Program-made: the position numbers and the translations under genes
The notes under the pieces: generated by a model
Told to the model about the DNA's origin: nothing
Seen by the model: the letters and a program-made list of their open reading frames with translations, nothing else
The model's database searches: none
Source of the DNA: Synergistaceae bacterium
Lineage (GTDB): Bacteria; Synergistota; Synergistia; Synergistales; Aminobacteriaceae
Reading direction: 5' to 3'
NCBI GenBank assembly: GCA_017450125.1
Contig: JAFSWZ010000007.1
Span: 1-64,000, forward strand
DNA: 64,000 nt
Part shown: positions 16,713 through 25,000 of the stretch, piece after piece
Layout of the letters: each line of letters starts with the position of its first letter
Numbering within the stretch: position 1 is the first letter of the stretch

Positions 16713-18677
16713 ATGTACAGGAAAATTTTTGTGATGATGTTCTGTCTGTTTGCGGCGGGGTCTGCATTCGGAGAGAGCTGGGACATAGTGATAGCTGGCG
16801 GAGGAATGGGAGGAACTGCGGCGGCAGTACAGGCCTCGCGAATGGGAGCAAGCGTCCTAGTCGTTGAACCCACGAACATGCTCGGAGGCCAGGCAACTGC
16901 GGCGGGAGTCGCGACGATGGACGACATGAGCCGGATCGAGAGCGGGCTTTACGCTGAGTTCATCGATAGGGTTAAGGCACACTATAACTCTCTGGGAAAA
17001 TCTATCGGGACGTGTTACTGGAAGCCCCACAGCAAGGCCTTCGAGCCCTCCGTTGGCCACAAGATTCTTGCTGAGATGGCGGGAAGTGCGGACATACTCT
17101 ATCACGCTGAAGTCGTTGCAGTAAGCCCCGACAGCGTAACCATAACGACACCTGAAGGCACAATCACGGCGGGCTGCAAGATGCTGATTGACGCGACGGA
17201 GTACGGAGACGTTATACCGATGACGGGCGCACATTACAGGGCGGGAAACTCGGTACTTCCCGGAACGCTGAACGACACGATGATTCAGGACATAACGTGG
17301 ACGGCGACGATCCGCAGCTACCCCGACGGAATCCCTGAGAAGCTCCGGCCAAGTTCACCATTGCCCGGCTACGAGAAGGCGCGCAAGAACTACGCTGAGT
17401 ACGTTACGGCTAAGGGCTTCGACTTCAAGGGCAAGTACCCCGTGAAGATGCCCGTGAACTTTGTCTCGCACAATGCGTACCGTGCCGTTCCTGACTCGTT
17501 CAGCAGGGGCAACTACACAGGGGCGCAGGCCGACTGGAAGCGAATCACCAAAACCGGCGTGAATTGGGGCAACGATTACCCGGGACAATACAGGTGGAAG
17601 GACAGGTGGGGGATTCCTTCTGCGTACCTCGAGAGCCCAGATTTGCGCGCATACATCAACCGTGAAGCATTCATGAAGACCATGCACTTCATCTACTACA
17701 TCCAGAACGAGCTTAAAGAATCATGGTCAGTTGATGAGAACGAATACGGAGACCTTCCCGAGTACGCAAAAGATTTGCCCGAAGACTGGCAGGAAGTCGC
17801 CCGCCACATGCCGCCGATTCCTTACGTGAGAGAGAGCAGGCGAATCGTCGGGGAATACACGCTGACTTCACGTGCAATCCGCAAAAACTCTCTGAGCTAT
17901 CACGGCAACAAGGGCGCAGAGTTCGAGGACGCAATAGCAATCGGAGGCTACACTCTTGACCTTCACGGCTCGGACGACGACGACGACATAGAAAGCAGTC
18001 TCGGCGAGAAACAGGCTTCAATCTACTCGGACGAACCAGCCGGACCGTTCCAAGTGCCAATGAGGATACTTATTCCAGCGAGCACAGATAATTTCATCGC
18101 CGCAGAGAAGAACCTCTCGATGTCGCGCCTTGCTTCGGGAGGATTAAGATTACAGCCCATATGCATGATGACCGGGCAGGCCGCAGGAGCACTCGCCGCA
18201 CTCTCGGTGAAGATGAACCTTCAACCCCGCGACGTGAAAGCGTTTTACGTTCAGCGCGTGCTTGCTGATGCGGGAGTAAGAATGTCGCTGTGCAGTTACT
18301 CGGATGTTCCAGAGAGACATGAATACTTCGGGAGCGTTCAGATTGCGACGATGTGGGGATTGTTAAAACCTAAAACGTACCCTGACCTGCCGAAGAGCAC
18401 GATACACAATCCCGGCAAGGGCGGCCGACGGCAGGGAGTTTTCGGCGTGAACGACAGAATAACCGCTAAGGACTTGGCCGGACTGCTGGCACGTGCAGAA
18501 GAACTCTCGGGGAAGAAGATTGCTGTTCAGGGCGAAAGACTTACGCGCGGCCAAGCAGTTGATGCGGTTGTGCGTGCGATGTGCTCACTTTCCGACACAG
18601 AATCTGCTGAAGATAGCGTCGATAAGGTCATCTCCGGCCTCGAAGCCCAAGACGCGCATGATGGAATGCCTCGCTGA
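16713..18677 (+). CDS. Exported FAD-dependent oxidoreductase
   Basis: 654 residues: signal peptide MYRKIFVMMFCLFAAGSAFG, then the Rossmann FAD-binding motif WDIVIAGGGMGGTAAAVQAS and LVVEPTNMLGGQATAAG. This matches the FAD_oxidored family (flavoproteins such as those annotated xanthan-lyase-like), with a characteristic FPVRESRR-like block (IPYVRESRRIVGEYTLT) and RLASGGLRLQPICMMTGQAA near the end. Substrate unknown; it acts in the periplasm or outside. RBS AGGGAGG. Its last 93 nt run antisense through the 3' end of mnmE, so its final 30 codons are the reverse complement of conserved MnmE sequence. Confidence 0.85.
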   Translation: MYRKIFVMMFCLFAAGSAFGESWDIVIAGGGMGGTAAAVQASRMGASVLVVEPTNMLGGQATAAGVATMDDMSRIESGLYAEFIDRVKAHYNSLGKSIGTCYWKPHSKAFEPSVGHKILAEMAGSADILYHAEVVAVSPDSVTITTPEGTITAGCKMLIDATEYGDVIPMTGAHYRAGNSVLPGTLNDTMIQDITWTATIRSYPDGIPEKLRPSSPLPGYEKARKNYAEYVTAKGFDFKGKYPVKMPVNFVSHNAYRAVPDSFSRGNYTGAQADWKRITKTGVNWGNDYPGQYRWKDRWGIPSAYLESPDLRAYINREAFMKTMHFIYYIQNELKESWSVDENEYGDLPEYAKDLPEDWQEVARHMPPIPYVRESRRIVGEYTLTSRAIRKNSLSYHGNKGAEFEDAIAIGGYTLDLHGSDDDDDIESSLGEKQASIYSDEPAGPFQVPMRILIPASTDNFIAAEKNLSMSRLASGGLRLQPICMMTGQAAGALAALSVKMNLQPRDVKAFYVQRVLADAGVRMSLCSYSDVPERHEYFGSVQIATMWGLLKPKTYPDLPKSTIHNPGKGGRRQGVFGVNDRITAKDLAGLLARAEELSGKKIAVQGERLTRGQAVDAVVRAMCSLSDTESAEDSVDKVISGLEAQDAHDGMPR

Positions 18678-19910
18678 GTTCAGCAGTCCCGCAGTGATGT
18701 CCTCACTCTCACACTCGAGGGCATCACTTACTGCCCTGCGCGCACTGCGGATCTCCGCGAGCTGATTCACCGAGACGTTCAGTCCCTCAGAGACTGCCGC
18801 CTCGCCGCAAGCCGCATCGTACAGCCATGCTTTTAGTTCATCGAGGCCGGTGCGGTTCTTTGCCGACACAGAAACTTTCGGGAGAGCAATGCTTTCTGCG
18901 TCAATCATACAATGTAAATCGGCTTTGTTCAGAACAGCAAGAGCCTTCCTGCCTTCAAGTTCACGCAGATAGTTTCTGTCTTCGTCCGAAAGTTCACGCG
19001 ACGAATCAACGACGTACAGGCAAATATCACCCTCATTCATTGCTTCGAGCGCAAGCCTCACCCCCTCAGCCTCAATGACGCTGTCCGTCTCCCTGAGGCC
19101 TGCTGTGTCGACAAGCCGGACGGGAACTCCGTTGATGATTATTCCCTCCTCGATGATGTCGCGGGTTGTGCCGGGAATGTCCGTAACTATTGCACGGTTG
19201 CGCCCGAGCAGAGCATTCAGCAGCGATGATTTGCCGGCGTTGGGCTTGCCTGCGATGACGACGCGCACGCCTTCACGGAGAATCGTCCCAGCCTCGCACT
19301 TTGCCTCAACCTCAAGGAAAGCATCCAGAATGCAGCGAAGCTCTGCCTCAACGTCCACACCTACACTCTCTCCTTCGGGAAAATCCAGCTGAACCTCAAG
19401 GCTTGCCTGAAGGTCTCTGATGTTCTCGCGGATGTACAGCAGAGACAGCGACAAATCACCCGTCATCGTTCGTGCGGCGGCTTTCAGTGCCTCGTCGCTT
19501 CTGGCACGAATCACGCTCAGCACTCCTTCTGTCTGCGTAAGGTCTATGCGGCCGTTGATGAATGCTCTTCGCGTGAACTCTCCGGGCTCGGCAAGTCGCG
19601 CACCGTTCGCTATGGCGAGTTCGAGGCACTTGCGGGCAATGAAGCTCCCTCCGTGCGTGTGAATCTCTACGACATCTTCCCACGTGTAGCTGTGAGGAGC
19701 TTTGAACACTACCGCCATCACACGGTCAAGAAAGCTCCCGTCAGAATCAAGAAGCCACGTGAGGAACATTCTTCCTGCTTCGGGAAACTCTCTGCGCCTC
19801 AAAAGTTTGTGGGCAACAAAAACGGCATCAGAGCCGGAGATGCGCACAACTGCGATTCCTCCCTGCCCCAATGCCGTCGATATTGCCGCTATCGTGTCAG
19901 TGCTAGCCAA
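18585..19910 (-). CDS. mnmE: tRNA modification GTPase MnmE
   Basis: With MnmG it forms the 5-carboxymethylaminomethyl group on U34 of certain tRNAs. 441 residues: N-terminal folate-binding domain (AAISTALGQGGIAVVRISG, PHSYTWEDVVEIHTHGG), helical domain, G domain with GKPNAGKSSLLNALLG, DIPGTTRD and NKAD, and the terminal signature FCVGK. Last gene of a four-gene minus-strand operon, overlapping its upstream neighbour by 8 nt, and overlapping the convergent flavoprotein gene by 93 nt. mnmG is not in the window. Confidence 0.97.
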   Translation of the reverse strand: MASTDTIAAISTALGQGGIAVVRISGSDAVFVAHKLLRRREFPEAGRMFLTWLLDSDGSFLDRVMAVVFKAPHSYTWEDVVEIHTHGGSFIARKCLELAIANGARLAEPGEFTRRAFINGRIDLTQTEGVLSVIRARSDEALKAAARTMTGDLSLSLLYIRENIRDLQASLEVQLDFPEGESVGVDVEAELRCILDAFLEVEAKCEAGTILREGVRVVIAGKPNAGKSSLLNALLGRNRAIVTDIPGTTRDIIEEGIIINGVPVRLVDTAGLRETDSVIEAEGVRLALEAMNEGDICLYVVDSSRELSDEDRNYLRELEGRKALAVLNKADLHCMIDAESIALPKVSVSAKNRTGLDELKAWLYDAACGEAAVSEGLNVSVNQLAEIRSARRAVSDALECESEDITAGLLNSARHSIMRVLGFEAGDDLIDAIFSRFCVGK

Positions 19911-21198
19911 CTTGCGCGCGAAGCCAGTCCTCAGCCGCTGATCTGCTGGAGACCTTGCCTGTACCTACTGCCATGTCGAGCCCCTCGAGAAGCTCGCCGA
20001 TCTTCCTGCCGGGCTTCATGCTGAGCAGGCTCATGACTTCACGGCCGGTCATGTAGCGCGAAGCTCCTTCCGTCTGAAGCCTGACATTCTGGAACCTCCT
20101 AAGCACCTGCGAGAGATTCCACCTGTTGGACTCCAGAACGTCCATCACATCGTCCATAAAGCCTTCAGACTGCGCAACGCACCGTGCAAACTCCAGAGCA
20201 ATTTCCACTGCGTCAGCCGAGTACTCCAGCACGTCCTTGCAGAAATATTCCTCAGTAACCGGCTTGTAGAACGTCTTGTAGCCGTTGATTATCGCGATGA
20301 CCTCATCAATTGTCTCTGAAGGAACGTTCCAGCGCGTAAGGTACTCGTTTACTTTGTGGTCTGCTGCCTTCGTCCTGTCGCTGCCGTCGGTCGTGCGTGC
20401 GTCGATGAGGCTGAACAGTCCCGCGAGAACGAATGCGTCGCTCTGCATGACCTTGCTGGTGTCCAGCTTGTGCTCTATAGTCTCCAGCACTCCCAGAACA
20501 TGCTCATAGAGGCTTCTCGCTTCGGGCTTGCCGTCTTTAACGGACTTCAGCTCCTCGAGCTCGGGCAGGAAGTAGGGTATCAGGTCGTAGTCGTCGCACA
20601 GCTCTATAAATCTGAACGGCCTGCGGTGAAGCCCCTTCATGATTTCGCGCCCCCAGCGTTCCGGCGGAATGTCGTTCATCCTGTCCGCCTGAACCTCGAG
20701 GAACTTCCTCACGTCAGACTCGCTCTTCCAGAAGATGTCCATCTCGAACTCTGCCGAGAACCTCAGCATTCGCAGTATCCTCAACGGGTCAGCGTCTATC
20801 AGGTCTACGTTGTCGCCCGTGAGACGTATAACCTTGTTCCTGATGTCGAACCTTCCGCCGAACGGGTCAACGACTCCGCCGTCAGAACGTATCGCTATCG
20901 CCTCTATGCTTATGTCCCTGCAGGCCAAGTCGTCCTCTATCGTCTCTCCTCTGAGGCCGAACGCGCGGAACTTAGACCCGAGAATTTCTCCCCTTATGGC
21001 CGGGTAAGACCCTCTCGCGTCAACTGTTCCTGTTCCGAGTGCACGTGCCATGTGGTACATGTCCTGCGAGTCGAGCGCGAGCGTTATAATTTCGGGCTCA
21101 ACTCCCATCTCTATCATACGGGCGGTGTCGCCTACAATCCACGCGCGTATACCCGTCGTCTCCTCTATCTTCTGCAGAATTTCCAGGTAATTAGCCAT
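19903..21198 (-). CDS. CCA-adding enzyme/poly(A) polymerase family protein with decayed catalytic site
   Basis: 431 residues. Family core segments survive: ACRDISIEAIAI followed by DPFGGRFDIRNKVIRL and DADPLRILRMLRFSAEF, as in class II tRNA nucleotidyltransferases. The catalytic head does not: the usual Gly-Gly...Arg-Asp and Asp-x-Asp read IVGDTARMIEMGVEPEIITL, so the RD pair and both metal-binding Asp are gone. The HD-type region (SLYEHVLGVLETIE) also lacks a clear HD pair. It probably binds RNA but is unlikely to add nucleotides. It sits in an operon just before mnmE, which suggests a tRNA-related role (inference). GAGGAAG precedes the ATG. Confidence 0.7.
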   Translation of the reverse strand: MANYLEILQKIEETTGIRAWIVGDTARMIEMGVEPEIITLALDSQDMYHMARALGTGTVDARGSYPAIRGEILGSKFRAFGLRGETIEDDLACRDISIEAIAIRSDGGVVDPFGGRFDIRNKVIRLTGDNVDLIDADPLRILRMLRFSAEFEMDIFWKSESDVRKFLEVQADRMNDIPPERWGREIMKGLHRRPFRFIELCDDYDLIPYFLPELEELKSVKDGKPEARSLYEHVLGVLETIEHKLDTSKVMQSDAFVLAGLFSLIDARTTDGSDRTKAADHKVNEYLTRWNVPSETIDEVIAIINGYKTFYKPVTEEYFCKDVLEYSADAVEIALEFARCVAQSEGFMDDVMDVLESNRWNLSQVLRRFQNVRLQTEGASRYMTGREVMSLLSMKPGRKIGELLEGLDMAVGTGKVSSRSAAEDWLRAQVG

Positions 21199-21202
21199 TG
21201 CT

Positions 21203-22627
21203 TCACTTCCTCATTAAGATTTCTGCTGCTTCCTTCAGTGTAGAATCCTCACCGACATTGCCCGGGAATATCACGTACGGTGTGCCGGGAAATCTGCTCT
21301 CTTCGCCGGTCTGCCACACGGGGATGCCCGGACGGATCTGGCCAAGAACAAGAGCGCGCTTGACCGCGAGTGCCTTTGTGCCCACGTCGCTGGATGTGAT
21401 TCCGCCTTTCGCGATGACGAACGCTGGCGTAACCTTCAGCCTTCCTACGAGGGACTGAACAGCGTCAGAGATTTTCACTGACAGCCTGAGCTCGTCTTCC
21501 TTGTCGCCGGTGTCTGCGGTGATTAACGCTCTGGTTGTGTAGCAGCACACGGTCTTTCCGGCGGTGATGGCCTTCTCCTCGAGGGCTAAGCAGCGTTCAA
21601 CCTCAGCAGCAAACGCCGCATCGTCCTTCACGAGCCGTGCGTCCAGCTCGATGAACTCGATGCCGTCAACCGTCTTGAGGGCTTCGACCTGACGCGTGGT
21701 CTTGTCCGTGTGCGAACCGACTACGATGACTCCGCCGTTGTCGCTCTTGAGGGTAACCATGTCCTTGCGGGTGAGAAGCGGAATGTCCGTTACGCCGCCC
21801 ATGACCTTGACGATTGCCGCCGCAGTCCTGAACATGAAGACTTTTCCCTTGCGCATTGCACGGAACAGAGCAACGCAGAACACCTTGACATCAACATAGT
21901 CCACAGCGTTCACTATGATTTTGTTGAAGCCCTTGACCGCCATCAGCTGTGCCTCTATCTTGTCGAAGGCCATTGCGTGGATGTCCTCGAGGCTTATGCA
22001 CGTAACGCTGTCCGCCTTGAACTCCCCGCCGGTCTTTTCCTCGATGTATGCGGGCATTGTCGCGGCTGTGTAGCCGAAGGTCTTGTCTTTCGCGAACTCT
22101 GTTTCGTTTGCGGGCACAAGTTCATCACCGTATTTCACATAGTGCACGTTGTTGATGGTGAAGCGTCCGCCTTCCTTGAAGAACGGGCACAGAATCTCGC
22201 CGTCAATCACCTTGCCTGTGTATTTCTGGTAGTCCTCGCTGAGTATCCTTGTCTCGAGCGGGTAATGTCCCCTTAACGTCGAGTCGCTTCGGCTGATGAA
22301 GATGTACTCTCTTCCTGTCTCGCGGGCAACGTCATTCACGACAGACGCAATCTCGTGATGCGCCTTGATGGTCTGCTCCTGCGTAAAACCGCGCGAGTTC
22401 GTGAGCACGTAGAACAGATTGTTCTTCTCCTGAAACCCCGCGAGGATGTCATCATGCCCCCAGCCCGTGTAGACGTGAACATCATGCACCGTCTGGACTC
22501 CCGTCGGGTCATCGTCAAGGACGACAATCTTTGTGGTGTTGGCGGCTATCTCTGCATTGAGGAGCTCATTGACCCGAGCTTCATCAATCACGGGATACGA
22601 CGTTAGGACGCTGGCATTAAGCCTCAT
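21203..22627 (-). CDS. Four-carbon acid sugar kinase family protein (OtnK-like)
   Basis: 474 residues, DUF1537/four-carbon acid sugar kinase family, known to phosphorylate threonate, erythronate or related acids. Signature regions: VVLDDDPTGVQTVHDV near the N-terminus, FISRSDSTLRGHYPLET, and the C-terminal nucleotide-binding region FVIAKGGITSSDVGTKAL with PGIPVW. It overlaps the garR-like gene by 11 nt, the pairing seen in threonate/erythronate catabolism (dehydrogenase then kinase). The aldolase partner OtnC is not in the window, so the exact substrate cannot be told. Confidence 0.88.
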   Translation of the reverse strand: MRLNASVLTSYPVIDEARVNELLNAEIAANTTKIVVLDDDPTGVQTVHDVHVYTGWGHDDILAGFQEKNNLFYVLTNSRGFTQEQTIKAHHEIASVVNDVARETGREYIFISRSDSTLRGHYPLETRILSEDYQKYTGKVIDGEILCPFFKEGGRFTINNVHYVKYGDELVPANETEFAKDKTFGYTAATMPAYIEEKTGGEFKADSVTCISLEDIHAMAFDKIEAQLMAVKGFNKIIVNAVDYVDVKVFCVALFRAMRKGKVFMFRTAAAIVKVMGGVTDIPLLTRKDMVTLKSDNGGVIVVGSHTDKTTRQVEALKTVDGIEFIELDARLVKDDAAFAAEVERCLALEEKAITAGKTVCCYTTRALITADTGDKEDELRLSVKISDAVQSLVGRLKVTPAFVIAKGGITSSDVGTKALAVKRALVLGQIRPGIPVWQTGEESRFPGTPYVIFPGNVGEDSTLKEAAEILMRK

Positions 22628-23519
22628 GCTTCTTCACCTCAACATCCGCAAGATACTCGAAATACTGCACGATTCCGCCGTGATCGTCGTTCATGTGGCC
22701 GTGAACCTTGAGGCTCTGGAGAATCTCGTAGAGCTGTGCCGTGTACGGGATGGGCACGTCGATTGCGTGAGCACTCTCTACGCAGTTCTTGATGTCCTTG
22801 TGGTTGATGCGGATTGGGCCGCCGGGCTTGAAGTTGCGCGCAATAATCATGGGTATCTTAGCGTCGAGCACTGCACTTCCCGCGAGGCCGCCCCTGATTG
22901 CCTGATAGACTTTCTCGGGGTCTGCCCCTGCCTTCGCCGCGAACACGAACGCTTCACTGACGACAGCTATTGTGTTGTTCACTATCATCTGATTCGCGAG
23001 CTTGGCCGTACTGCCTGAGCCTGACGGGCCGATGAGCAGCGCGCTTGACCCAAGAATGTCGAAGAACGGCATCATACGGTCAAAGTCCGCCTTGTCTCCG
23101 CCGCACATTATCGCTAACGTTGCGTTGACTGCGCCGGGCTCTCCTCCGCTGACGGGTGCATCAACGAACCCGACACCCATAGCCTTAAGTTTGTCGTAGC
23201 AGAACTTGCTCTCAACGGGGGTAACTGAGCTCATGTCGCAGACCAGCGCACCGGCCTTTATTGTGGAAGCTACTCCGTCCGCGCCGAACAGGATGTCCTG
23301 AACTATCTTTCCGTTGGGAACCATCGTGATGATGATCGAGCACTCACGCCCCATCTCAGCATACGTCGCCTCTCGTGCCCCCGCCTGAACAAGCGCGCTC
23401 ACTGCCTCTTTGTTGAGGTCAGCCACAAGGAGTTCTGACGCGGGGTCATCCTTAGCCTTCAGCAGGTTGAGTGCCATAGGCTTGCCCATAATTCCAAGTC
23501 CGATAAATCCGAGCTTCAT
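22617..23519 (-). CDS. 3-hydroxyisobutyrate/tartronate-semialdehyde-type dehydrogenase
   Basis: 300 residues from ATG 23519 (KLGFIGLGIMGKPMALNLL, the dinucleotide-binding start); the ATG at 23528 is only 2 nt from GGAGAG. The motif APVSGGEPGAVNATLAIMCG and the catalytic Lys in GSTAKLANQM place it in the beta-hydroxyacid dehydrogenase family (GarR/LtnD). Likely an NAD(P)-dependent oxidation of threonate-like acid or reduction of tartronate semialdehyde; a glycerate kinase gene lies elsewhere in the window (43428-44687). First gene of the operon with the OtnK-like kinase. Confidence 0.88.
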   Translation of the reverse strand: MKLGFIGLGIMGKPMALNLLKAKDDPASELLVADLNKEAVSALVQAGAREATYAEMGRECSIIITMVPNGKIVQDILFGADGVASTIKAGALVCDMSSVTPVESKFCYDKLKAMGVGFVDAPVSGGEPGAVNATLAIMCGGDKADFDRMMPFFDILGSSALLIGPSGSGSTAKLANQMIVNNTIAVVSEAFVFAAKAGADPEKVYQAIRGGLAGSAVLDAKIPMIIARNFKPGGPIRINHKDIKNCVESAHAIDVPIPYTAQLYEILQSLKVHGHMNDDHGGIVQYFEYLADVEVKKHEA

Positions 23520-23631
23520 AAATGCCATCTCTCCTGACTGTCTTAGATTTGTGTGTGATAAATGGAAATGTATTGTGTAGATTTTAACACGCGCAAAGAT
23601 TTTCAGGAAATTTATTGATTGGGGGAAATTT

Positions 23632-23705
23632 TGGAGGCGGCACCCAGAATCGAACTGGGGTTAAAGGATTTGCAGTCCTCTGCCTTACCGCTTGGCTATA
23701 CCGCC
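23632..23705 (-). tRNA. tRNA-Cys (GCA)
   Basis: 74 nt with encoded CCA. Acceptor GGCGGTA pairs with TGCCGCC; anticodon loop CTGCAAA gives GCA; T-loop TTCGATT. A clear promoter (23726-23754) lies 20 nt upstream. Confidence 0.97.
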
Positions 23706-23725
23706 TCAAGAAATGAACGGGGAAT

Positions 23726-23754
23726 ATTTTAGTGAGTGATTAATGTTTCGTCAA
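23726..23754 (-). promoter_or_regulatory. Promoter of tRNA-Cys
   Basis: On the minus strand TTGACG, a 17-nt spacer and TAAAAT (-10 at 23726-23731, -35 at 23749-23754). Predicted start about 14 nt before the tRNA. It lies in the short gap after the permease gene. Confidence 0.8.
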
Positions 23755-23762
23755 GCAAGAAA

Positions 23763-24908
23763 TTACTTCCCTCTGTCCTTTCTGTGCTCATGAACTCTGC
23801 GTGCTACTTCACGGAGGCTCTTCCTCACCGCCGCCGCCGCTTCCCCTGCGATACCGTTCTTCAGGGAGTCATCGTCCGGCGTGGTATTGGCAGGAATCTT
23901 CCTGACTGCCTCGCCGCTCCCGATTAGTACGGCTATCGGGTGAAGTACCGGGATGTTCTCGCAGACAATCTTGATGATTGAGATTATCGGCGTAGAGAGC
24001 AGTGCACCCGGAATCCCCCATATCATCCCCCACAGAAGCAGCGAGAGCAGAATCATCAGCGGGCTGACTCCCAGCCTGTCCCCGACAACTTTCGGCGTAA
24101 TGATGTTGCCGATTGTAACCTGTATAATCGTCAGCAGTGCAAGAACCAGCACGGGCTTGAACAGTCCGGGCGAGAACTGGATTATTGCCATGACGACGGG
24201 CGGGATTGTCGCGATGATTGACCCGACGGTCGGGATGAAGTTCAGCAGGAACGTGAGCACCCCCCAGCCTGCGGCGAGCTTGACATCAAGAATCACCAGC
24301 ACAATCCACGCACAGACTCCCGTAGCGAAACTTATCAGCGCGAGCGTCCCCAAGTACTGGCTGACCTGCTCGGAGATGGATTTCAGTATCTTCCTGACCC
24401 TGTCAGAGTTCCTGCCGAACGCCTTATTTACCTTGTCGTCAAGGAACGGAGCTTCAACAAGCATGAACATCAGGAACACGAAGGTAAGCACGAACTTTGT
24501 CGACAGCGCGATAATCAGCGACGAGATGTTGCGCGCATTCTCCTTGAGCAGTCCGAGCCAGTCTATATTCCGCACGGCCTCAGTGGGAACGCCTAGCACC
24601 TCCATAACGTGCACGACCCATTCAGTGAGCTTGTCGGAATAGAGGCCGTAAACCTGCCCGAACTCCACAACCTGCATCGCAAGAAACCTGAACGCAATCA
24701 GCCCTGCAATCACCAGAACCGCAATCACCAGAAAGACGTTCAGCCACGCGTTGCGGCTGAGCCTGTTGCCGATCTTGAGGATGGGACGCAGAACCTGAAG
24801 GATGAACCATGCGATAACGAGCGGAATGAACATGCTGCTTGCGATGTGCAGGACAGAACACAGAACGACAGCGGAGAGGAAGCCAAGAAGTCCGAGAAGA
24901 GTTTTCAT
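23763..24908 (-). CDS. AI-2E-type (PerM/YhhT) family membrane transporter
   Basis: 381 residues, polytopic, with the family's eight-or-so spans, a long amphipathic region after the second hydrophobic block, and conserved segments LLNFIPTVGSIIATIPPV and PKVVGDRLGVSPLMILLSLLLWG. The family is often named for autoinducer-2 export, but most members have unknown substrates; some move Na+/H+. GGAGCTG precedes the ATG by about 14 nt and a TATAAT (24946-24951) may mark its own promoter. Single gene, between tRNA-Cys and the CsgG-like gene. Confidence 0.88.
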   Translation of the reverse strand: MKTLLGLLGFLSAVVLCSVLHIASSMFIPLVIAWFILQVLRPILKIGNRLSRNAWLNVFLVIAVLVIAGLIAFRFLAMQVVEFGQVYGLYSDKLTEWVVHVMEVLGVPTEAVRNIDWLGLLKENARNISSLIIALSTKFVLTFVFLMFMLVEAPFLDDKVNKAFGRNSDRVRKILKSISEQVSQYLGTLALISFATGVCAWIVLVILDVKLAAGWGVLTFLLNFIPTVGSIIATIPPVVMAIIQFSPGLFKPVLVLALLTIIQVTIGNIITPKVVGDRLGVSPLMILLSLLLWGMIWGIPGALLSTPIISIIKIVCENIPVLHPIAVLIGSGEAVRKIPANTTPDDDSLKNGIAGEAAAAVRKSLREVARRVHEHRKDRGK

Positions 24909-24957
24909 TGTCAGAGTATCAGCTCCTGAATTTATGGATGGGGTAATTATAGCGCAG

Positions 24958-24996
24958 AAAAAAACTCCCGCCCCAGCGAACGAGGCAGGAGCTTCA
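24958..24996 (-). terminator. Terminator after the CsgG-like gene
   Basis: On the minus strand CTCCTGCCTCG, TTCG, CTGGGGCGGGAG then a T run. It resembles the one at 26150-26188 (shared core GGGGCGGGAG), a recurring form in this genome. Confidence 0.85.
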
Positions 24997-25000
24997 ACGG

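Noticed and set aside
20356-21243. 295-codon frame on the plus strand opposite the CCA-like gene
   Set aside because: Shadow of a recognisable family gene; composition and absence of an RBS argue against it.
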